From Xiphophorus maculatus (Eukaryota > Chordata > Actinopteri > Cyprinodontiformes > Poeciliidae), in contig NC_036446.1 in assembly GCF_002775205.1 (NCBI RefSeq), positions 570,001 through 634,000 of the forward strand: a DNA stretch of 64,000 nt, given 5' to 3'. Position 1 is the stretch's first letter; every line of letters begins with the position of its first letter. The position numbers and the translations under genes are program-made. Positions 56,062 to 64,000 of the stretch are shown piece by piece. The notes under the pieces were generated by a model. That model was not told the DNA's origin and ran no database searches. It saw only the letters and a program-made list of their open reading frames with translations.

Positions 56062-56298
56062 CTGGACCCGTCTCCTGTTGGAGGACAGCATCTCCGTCCC
56101 TCCGGTCCTCCCTCGGCCCGCCAACCCGACTCCATCCTCCAGAACCTCGAGAACCTTCTTTTCCATCCCTGCAGCCTGAGAGGTTCTGTCCGGCCCAGTA
56201 CTGACCCACTTCCTGAGAAGGCTGTGGAACGTGAGGACGGCCAGGGTGCACAGGACATACATGTCTGCCGGCCCGGTTCCGTCTGGTCTGGATCAGAA
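56062..56298 (-). CDS. kifc3: Probable alternative N-terminal exon of kifc3
   Basis: On the - strand an acceptor (TTTCTGATCCAG, after which the exon would start at about 56298) leads to an ATG at 56262 and an open frame of exactly 67 codons to a GTGAGG donor at 56061. It is phase 0 and so can join kifc3 exon 52535-52415 directly. The peptide begins MYVLCTLAVLTFHSLLRKW, a hydrophobic N-terminus that resembles the remembered start of the sister motor KIFC2 (MYAFYSLL...FYSLFRRD). An isoform starting here would carry a membrane-like anchor in place of the 31-residue first exon. It could instead be a short unrelated gene. Confidence 0.5.
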
Positions 56299-57594
56299 AC
56301 AGGCGGTTCTGTTTGGATCCAGCTGCTGCATCCACCGGACCCGACCGGGTTCTGAGCTCCAGCTCACCTGCTCCATCTGTTTGACCTTTGACCCGGACCC
56401 GCCCTGACTGACGCAGCGGTTCTCCAGAATTGATAAGACAGTCGGACCTTGTCCTTGCTGCAGGTAACCAGAACCAGAACCAGCAGTTTCAGGTGGCAGA
56501 AACTCTACACCTCTGCAATTCAGAACCAGTTCTGATCCAAATGGATCCAGCAGTTCAGAATCGGTCCAATATTTGGTTCCAGCTAAACATTCCTCAGAGA
56601 TGGAACCGGTTCTGTAGACGGAGGTTCTGTAGATTCTGCAGCTGGAGCTCAGTTCTGTTCTGGCGCCGAGCGGTTCTGCTGAGTGGAACCAGAACCTCTG
56701 ACCGGATTAAATGCTCCTCTCCCCTCCCCGACCCGGGACCATCTGCTGCAGCAGATGAACCGGGCCGCGCCGGCGCCGCTCGCGTAATGCTCTGATGAAT
56801 CACTGGGAACGGGTCAGATCGGGTCAGAACCGATCAGGCTGCTCAGTCCGGTCTCTACAGACCATCAGAACCTTTTTCAGCTGGTTCTGATCCATGCTCT
56901 GGGTTCTGATTGGCCGAGTAGAACCTTGGCGCCAACCCGCTCTGAAGTGGACCAGAAACAGAACCGGGCCCACAGGAACAAATGGCGGGTCAGGTCTCAG
57001 ACCCGACCCAGAGCCGGCCCAGGTTCTGGACCGGCTCTGGTTCTGGAGAACCCGAGCGATCAGACATGAGCAGAGTTCAGGCTTTAACCAGCAGCTGGTT
57101 CTGATCCACTTCCCAACCAGAACCCGGTTACACATTAACCTGCTCGGAATTTAATCTGGTTATAAAACCAGAACCACTCCTCTGACCCGGTTACACAACA
57201 GAACCTGATTCGGACCAAAGTAGAACCCGGACAGAACCTGAACCCAGAGTTTTGTAACATTAAAACTATCAGCAGACCCGGTTCTGGTTCTGGAAAACCA
57301 TTAAAAATAATAATAAATTAAAGTCGGGTCCAATCTGAGCGGAACCGGTTCTGAAGGAACTCTTTAAATTATGGATCAATAACTGAAATGATCTGACCCG
57401 GTTCTGTGGGTCTGTTCAGAACCCGGTTCTGGTTCTGAATAGACCCAAAGTCCAAACTATCAGAACTCTGAGGTTCCTCCAGCCGTTACCATGGTGATTA
57501 GCAGATCAGTAAACCCTGAGGTACCAGAACCGGGCCGCCAATCAGAACCTTCAGATCCGATCGGTGTTCTGGTTGAAACTTCCCATCAGAACCA

Positions 57595-58030
57595 GAACCA
57601 AACATCAGACCCACCAGAACCAGAAATCAGACCCATCAGAACCAGAACCAGACATCAGACCCACCAGAACCAGACATCAGACATCAGACCCACCAGAACC
57701 AGACATCAGACCCACCAGAACCAGACATCTGACCCACCAGAACCAGAAATCAGACCCATCAGAACCAGAACCAGACATCAGACCCACCAGAACCAGACAT
57801 CAGACCCACCAGAACCAGAACCAGACATCTGACCCACCAGAACCAGACATCAGACCCACCAGAACCAGACATCAGACCCATCAGAACCAGAACCAGACAT
57901 CTGACCCACCAGAACCAGACATCTGACCCACCAGAACCAAACATCAGACCCATCAGAACCAGAAATCAGACATCAGACCCACCAGAACCAGAACCAGACA
58001 TCAGACCCACCAGAACCAGACATCAGAACC
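57595..58030. repeat. 22-28 bp ACCAGAACCAGACATCAGAC minisatellite
   Basis: About 18 units of CAGACCCACCAGAACCAGAC plus AT, with occasional AGAACC insertions. All + frames give PPEPD/HQNQT-type low-complexity peptides. It is an amplified form of the CAGAACC word scattered over the window. Confidence 0.85.
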
Positions 58031-58482
58031 GGGCCGCCTGCAGCTGCTTCCTGCGTGGCTCTCTGGCTCCCCCTGCTGGTCACTCAGAGAAACAGATCCC
58101 TGATCAGAACTTTTACTCTGCTGAATCCGTGCAGACCCATGACGACCTGCCCGGTTCTACTGGTTCGGCACTGGTTCCCTAATCTGCATCAGTTGCCATG
58201 GTGACGGTCCAGCATGTCTGGGTAAACTTTCCTCTACTCAGAACCCGACCCAGCTCCAGAACCCTGCAGAAACCGCCCACCAGATCTGAACGCCCCCACG
58301 GTGTTCCTGACAGCCGAACCTTTCAACCGGGTCAGATTCTACCAGAACCGTCCAAACTGGGAGACCGTGACTCTTATTAGTTCGCTGCTAATCTCATTTC
58401 CTCTGATTGGCTGCCGTCTGGACCAAATGTTCCAGTTCGGCCTGCAGCCAATCAGAGAGCAGCTTTCTCATCAAATCCCAAA

Positions 58483-58990
58483 ACAAAGAAAGTATTCACA
58501 CCCCCTCCGTCCAGCTCCAAACAGACTTTTATTTTGGGGATTTTCCGTGGTAAATCAGCAGGAAGTGGAAGGAAATGGATTCCTGCTAATAAAAACCTTA
58601 AAGTGTGACGTTCATCTCTAATTAGCCTCTTTACTTTGACTAACCCAAATGACCCAGTTCAGGTTCAGGAGTCACTGAACTGGCAGATAGAATGCAGCTA
58701 TTAGCAGCTAGCAAAAAGCAGGAAGTAAACACTGCAGACCTCTGATCAGGAGGCCGACCTTAACTACACATCACACGGTGCTGGCAGCATCATGCTGTGG
58801 GAAGATGCAGCCCTGAGATTGGGGTCAAAGTTCATCTTCCAGCAGGACAACCAGCTGGAGATATTATGGGATGGGTTAGATCAGAGCATGGCCTAGTCCA
58901 AGTTCAGACCTGAGGGTCTGTCAGGACGTTGATGTGGAGGCTCTGCAGATTTCTCAGGGGTGTTTAATGTAAATGCAGGCCACACTTTTC
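58483..58990 (+). mobile_element. Decayed Tc1/mariner-like element
   Basis: AAGTATTCACACCCCCTC, then AGCATCATGCTGTGGGAAGA, CATCTTCCAGCAGGACAACC (the FQQDN region of Tc1 transposases), GGCCTAGTCCAAGTTCAGAC and CACACTTTTCAG follow in the usual order. Many indels mean no frame remains. Confidence 0.55.
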
Positions 58991-58999
58991 AGTTGACTG

Positions 59000-61900
59000 G
59001 TTTGGCTGATTGGGCTCCAGGTTTCTGTAGAAAAACAGCAAATCGTTTCAGTGGAGCTTCATGTTTCTGCGTCTCAAACCGTTTGGTTCAGTTCATCTGG
59101 TTTCATTGAACAGAAATGATTCACTTTCCCAACATCAAGTCAGCGCAGAAAAATTACAAAGTCAAACTTTTTCCTGAGAAACGGAGCAGCAGAACCTGAT
59201 CTGTTCTTGCAAATAATCCACCAATATTCAGAAATCAAAGCTAATCAATCCGTAGATTACAGAATTTATTAAAACTCTTTTTAGTGCTGGTTCCATGCTA
59301 ACACCCGTGGGCCAGAGGGTGGGCCGTGCTAATAGCGGAGTTAGCACAGTGCTAACACCGCTGTTAGCACAGAACAGTAGAGGTTTCTAAAATCTGACAA
59401 GATTTCAGGTGATTTCTTGGCTTTCTATGACTTTTCTTAGTGTTTGATACTTTTCCCTTCGTGATCCCAGTTTCTTCATCTGTGAACCAGTTAGCTTTGA
59501 TTTCCCAGTAATGTGACAGAACAACCAGTTCCACAGCTTCAGAAGATGCGGTTGGAGTTCTAAACAAATCCAGCCGTCACTTTTTCCTCCGGCCTGCTCC
59601 GAGTCTGTAGAGGCTGCTGGGCTTCCTGTGATGTGGCTGCAGCCGCGGTTATTTATAGCTGCAGCGGGCGACACGCCCTGAGGCCGCACACATCTGGACC
59701 GGCCCAGACCAGATCTCTGCTGCTCCTCAAACACACCACAGCTCTAACAGCACTGAGGATTCCTGAAGCCCCTGAACGCCTCAGAGCAAAAACACTGAAG
59801 AACCGGGCAGAATGGATCTGAACGCCTCATCAGCTGGCATAAAGTCCAGAAGGTCATTTCCCGACTCCTCGTCACTCCTCGTCCAGCTGGACGGGTCTGC
59901 AACTCATCTGCTGATACTGGGTTCTGTTAGCAAACAGAACCAGAACCCACATTACATAAGAACCGATGATGGAGCAGAACACCAAGCTGCTCTGGATCCG
60001 CTTCAACATAAACTACACACACGCCAACAGAACATGCCAATCCCAAACATCTGGACCTCAGCGGCACCACAGAACCCAACAACAAACAGCTGGAGCCCGG
60101 CCGAAACAGTACCAGGCCCAAACGGGCCCAGACTGAAGTTGGCACCACCAGGTCACACCTGCTGGTCTGCGTCAGGGAAGCAGGATCAGAAAATCTGGGC
60201 CGATATCAATCATAGCATCACCACTGGCTAAAAGGTTAGCTATGCTAACAATAATCACCAATCAAACAGCAGGTCCACTGAAGCGCAACACAGCATCATA
60301 TTTAGCAGAAGCTAATGCTAAAGCATTAATCATAAACATTCATTCCACCAACGCTAAAGCATTACACTAAGTATTTACTGGCATGAGAGGGCAGGAAACC
60401 AAACTGCTGCCTAAACATACTTCAAAATAAAAGCATGAATCTAAACGACTAGCTACATGAAGACCAAAAACGTTAACATTTAATTTTCTTTAAATAGAAA
60501 AGAAAATTAGTGCTCCAGAATTGATCAGGAATAATTCATTCAGGGGAAGCTAATAGCACTAAATGTTTTTAAAGTTAGCAAAAACGCTAACTTTAAAAAT
60601 TAGCGCCACCATTAATGCATTAGCCTCCATACCACTGAATCTCAGATATTAATTTTGCTGCCATGGCCGATAACACACTTTCTACAGTTTCAACATGTTG
60701 ATAAAACGACCAGAATCTGACATCGGCTCTCCACCCACAATCCTGTGCTGCATCACATGACCAACCAGACGTCACATGACCAACCAGACGTCACATGACC
60801 AACCGCTTAAGAAACACAAACAGCAACAAGATGGAAACTAAATCCCGATAATCCTCCAGTTTGAGCATGTTGCTGGTTCCCTCAGGCAGGTGACCGAGTA
60901 CCAGTGTGACCAGTTAGCTGAACGTCTAGAAGATTACAGGAAAGTCCAGACACCTCGGGCCAGATAATGGCCTCCTGACCTCTGACCTCCACCATGATGC
61001 TTTAAACCCAACAGCCCAGTTTTCTGTCTCCATGAAGATCTAATTTAAAACATTAAAACATGATGGAAAGATGAAAAAAGTTTATTACACATGAAAGTGG
61101 CTCAGTTTCCCCCAGAAAAGCTGCTGAGCCTGGTGGTAGGGGGCGCTATTGGGCAGCCATGTTTGAGTTTAAAAATGTTTAACATCAACAGGAAAGTTGA
61201 AAATATCACAAGGTATTTATACGTTATTGGAAGACATTAACGTATAAATACAAACTACAAAGTCTTTAAAAAGTCAAACAATAAAAAACCAATAATCAAT
61301 AAACAGCCTGGAAGCTGAAAGGCTGATGAGAGGCTGAGAGAAATGCTGCTGGCCCTTTAAGACTGTAAACATGTCCAACATCAGAGTCTGTCCAGGACAG
61401 AAACAGTCCTGCACGGGTCCAACAGAACCGCAGAGACCCAACAGAACCAGTCAAAGCGTTTTTCATTCAGTTCGTTCATCAGAAAAGAAAAACTTCCTCT
61501 GATCCTTCCAGTCATTTAAAACAGTCTTCCCAGTGTTCCCAGTGTTCCCAGTAGCAGGAATATTTCTATGGAAAATGATCAAATAAACAGAAACTAACAG
61601 AAATGAAATAAAGAGGCAACAGAGAAAATATTTATGAATTAATTATTGATCCATCAGAATCAATACAGTCAGCAGGTTAAAGCTGATCCGAACCAGAACC
61701 GCATCAAGGGGAACAGAGAAACAAACCAACAGAACCTCCAGTTTGGACCGACAGAACCATCTGCTGCTGGGTCCGGTCCAAACTTGTAAGTGAAACTTCA
61801 TAAAGGTTTGCTTCAGACCAGAACCGAACCCAGAACAGTTCGGGATCAGAACCTTTGGTGTGCTGGAGCCGGTTCTTTCAGCAGCAGCTGGTTCCGATTG

Positions 61901-62226
61901 GACCCGTTCCTCCTTCATGTTCGGCTCGCTAAAGAACGTTCTGGTTCTGATTAGAGGCGAGCTCTGTCTGTTGGACCGTTCCGAACCGGACTGCGCTGAC
62001 AGCTCGCCGTCGCCATGGTAACCACCACGTGGAGGGTCCCCAGCTGGGCAGGTGAGGCCGCGCGCGCAGCTTTTGTCCGGGATGAAAGAAGCGCGAGGCG
62101 ATGGAAGCTGCTGGAGCCGCGTGAAAAGAACCGAACGGAGCCGAATGGAGCCGAATGGAGCCGAACACACCCTGCAGGACCCACAGAACCAGCAGCGGAA
62201 CCACAAACTGTTAAGTGTCCGCTTAC
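59000..62226. other. Non-coding stretch between candidate kifc3 exons
   Basis: No supported exon. Mixed AT-rich sequence with GCTAA/TTAGC words, AT-rich palindromic ACGTTATTGG...AACGT near 61220 and a run of CAGAACC words. If the 62.3 kb promoter serves kifc3, this is its first intron. Confidence 0.4.
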
Positions 62227-62360
62227 CTCCTCCTCCTCCTCTTCCTCCCGCAGGCCGCGCCGCAGTCGGGAAGAACGCTCCCGCAGAAACACGCTCAGTC
62301 TGCGGGTGTTTGCGGGGCTACGCCGCTCAGCTGTGGCTCTGCCGGTGCTGCCTTCACAGA
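62227..62360 (-). other. Probable untranslated first exon on - strand
   Basis: A GC-rich, CpG-rich stretch from just below a TATA box to a good donor (GAG|GTAAGC, donor at 62226-62221 on -). It has no ATG frame running into the donor (the open frame starts only at a GTG and ends in poly-Glu), so it is best read as a 5' UTR exon, perhaps of a kifc3 isoform that splices to 56.3 kb. Confidence 0.4.
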
Positions 62361-62386
62361 CGGTCGGACGTGTGAGTGAGCGGGAC

Positions 62387-62429
62387 TTTTATAGGAAAGA
62401 GGGCGGGCCGCAGCTGGGGGTCACGTGAC
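62387..62429 (-). promoter_or_regulatory. TATA box and palindromic E-box promoter
   Basis: On the - strand TATAAAA (62393-62387) is followed about 30 nt later by the presumed start. Upstream lies GTCACGTGAC (62420-62429), the ideal palindromic site for USF/MITF-TFE bHLH-Zip factors. GC-rich sequence (GGCCCGCCC) lies between. A focused, TATA-driven start is likely. Confidence 0.55.
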
Positions 62430-63671
62430 AAACAGAAGCTTCAAAATAAAACATTTAAATGAAATAAAACCTTAAAAGCAAGATGAGAGCCGGTCAGATG
62501 AATCGTTCAGGGCAGAAACTGAAACGTGTCTAAAGGTTCGGAGGTAAAAACCCAGAGAGCAGAATCGGAACCAGCAGACCCAGAACTCTGTGGGAATGTT
62601 TATCCCGCAGGACGCCGAGCTGAAACTTCCAGAAACGTCAATAATCCAGGATGGAAGAGACGATCAGCTGAAGGCCCCGCCCCCTTCAGCTGAGTGTGTT
62701 CTGATCCAGTCAGCTGCAGCTCGGTCCAGCGGACAGAACCAACCGAACCGTCTGTCCGTGCTGCTGCTCAGCTTCCTCTACAGTTCCACCATCAGCTGAG
62801 CGGAAATTAATCAGAGTAATTAATTTTTCTGCTAAGTAATTTAAATATTAAGATGAGTTTCTGAAGACTAATGAATATTAATCAGATTACTTTGAATATT
62901 TTTCAGAATGATCTGAGTATTAAAATGAGTATTTCTGTAGATTAATCTGAATGTCAATATAATTATTTTGTAGAATAATTTGGCAATTAATCAGAGTATT
63001 ACTGCAGAGTAATCAGAGTATTTCTGTGATTCATCAGCTCTGGGAAGTGTTCTGGGTTCTGAACGGTTCAGATCAGATCCAGTTGGGCTCCTGAACCGAT
63101 TGTTAAATGAAAAACAATAATTTGGTTTATTTAGTCACAGAGAAAATATGTCTGTTCATTTTTCAGTCAATTTTTCACCATAATATTTCTACATTCATAA
63201 ATGAGTTGAAAAATTAAAATGTTATTAAAAGATTAAATATTTAGTTAGGAAGCTACATATTTATTTTACAAGCTAAATATTTAGTTAGCGTGCTAACTAA
63301 ATATATACTTTGAAAGCTAAATATTTAGCTTGTGAATTAAACCTTTAGTTTGGAACTGACATTTATAAACGTATGAATAATTTGGTAAATATAATAATAT
63401 GACTGAAAATGAACACCTTTGTCTCTGTGGCTGAACAAACCAAATTATTGCTTTTCATTCTTTCTGTATAATTTTACAAACGGCTCCCAGAGTTGAGATG
63501 AGTCGGTCCTGCGCAGATGAACTCTGGGAAACCGAGTTCAATGAAAAACCATCCACATTTATCCTAAAGAGGGACAAACAGCGCCCCCTCCTGGACCTAC
63601 AGCCTCAAACACATCAGTGATTTGAGGCACTGCATCGGACCTCTGACGTCATTTCCTGTCTTCCCAGTCTG
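62430..63671. other. Intergenic, no gene seen
   Basis: Mostly AT-rich with repeated ATTAATCTGAATRTTAAT-like and GCTAAATATTTAG words. A CTCF-like core on the - strand lies at 63581-63595. Confidence 0.4.
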
Positions 63672-63871
63672 GCACCCAGAGAGCTGCTGAAGGAACGGTT
63701 TATTAACGACACACAGCCTGGCTTTTATTGCCGACTCAGCTGGAAAACAGTCCCAACGTTGGGAAACAGCAGGAACATGATGGGGTTAGAGCCCAACGTT
63801 GGGAGACATGTTGAAGTTTTGAGTAGATCCTTTGGGCTCAGGCGGATCAGCAGCTTCCTGCCACATCGGCG

Positions 63872-63958
63872 TCAATCTCCTCCTCTGGCTCCGGGTTTCC
63901 TGTGCCGCTCCGGCCGGAACAGCCCTTCCTGTTTCCTGCGCCTCACATCAGCAGGATC
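63872..63958 (-). CDS. Possible terminal coding exon of the next gene
   Basis: On the - strand an acceptor (GGTTTCTGCAG) opens at 63958 into 28 codons, beginning DPADVRRRKQEGLF and ending at TGA (63874-63872). AATAAA signals follow at 63729-63724 and 63704-63699. The distance stop-to-signal (about 145 nt) suits a last exon. The product is not recognised. In human the gene next to KIFC3 on this side, same strand, is CNGB1 as I recall, but I cannot match this peptide to it. A chance frame is quite possible. Confidence 0.25.
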   Translation of the reverse strand, partial: DPADVRRRKQEGLFRPERHRKPGARGGD

Positions 63959-64000
63959 CTGCAGAAACCACGTGATCTGCTCCTACAGAACGTTTTCACA

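Noticed and set aside
57491-57953. Pro/Glu/Asn-rich frames of 60-120 residues
   Set aside because: Products of the CAGAACC minisatellite, open in several frames on both strands.
59812-60231. 139-residue + strand frame
   Set aside because: Not recognised, no splice or promoter context, composition like the surrounding AGAACC-rich non-coding DNA.
62221-62292. Poly-Glu coding start on the - strand
   Set aside because: The frame begins at GTG, not ATG; better read as an untranslated exon.

Overview
The window is vertebrate nuclear DNA, almost certainly from a ray-finned (teleost) fish. It has multi-exon genes with short introns and consensus GT/AG sites, an RTE (Rex3-like) retrotransposon ending in GATG repeats, a tRNA-derived SINE, relics of Tc1-, piggyBac- and hAT-like elements, and many long CA/TG tracts. 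No bacterial, plasmid or CRISPR feature is present. All gene models were built by hand from splice sites, reading phase and remembered human homologues; nothing was aligned by software.

Four genes can be followed codon by codon. (1) plekhg4 (puratrophin-1 type RhoGEF), + strand, 1520-28555, 23 coding exons, 1919 aa. It has an ARHGEF40-like N-terminal module, a lineage-variable acidic repeat region, and Sec14-like, spectrin-like, DH and PH domains. (2) A RAB8 GTPase, closest to RAB8B, - strand, 33135-30278, 8 exons, 206 aa. (3) katnb1 (katanin p80), + strand, 35821-41796, 19 coding exons, 684 aa. (4) kifc3 (C-terminal, minus-end kinesin), - strand, 53368-42907, 21 coding exons, 917 aa, with a likely alternative N-terminal exon at 56.1-56.3 kb and an upstream TATA/E-box promoter near 62.4 kb. 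At the right edge (63872-63958, - strand) a possible last coding exon of another gene enters the window.

The genes form two tail-to-tail pairs (plekhg4/rab8 and katnb1/kifc3). Three of the four act on the cytoskeleton or on traffic: Rho activation, microtubule severing, minus-end microtubule transport and Rab8 membrane delivery. I have no evidence that they are co-regulated.

Introns and flanks hold most of the unusual material. This includes two RTE copies in plekhg4 introns that switch reading frame at the same place, UG tracts next to several splice sites, four long minisatellites, a hairpin capped by a UNCG-type loop, CTCF-like motifs that are mostly convergent, overlapping bidirectional poly(A) signals, and a striking dispersed excess of the word GGTTCTG/CAGAACC. 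I did not find a wholly new multi-gene system. The most interesting items are the splice-site/UG pattern, the shared RTE frame switch, the KIFC2-like alternative kifc3 start and the fast-evolving plekhg4 repeat domain.
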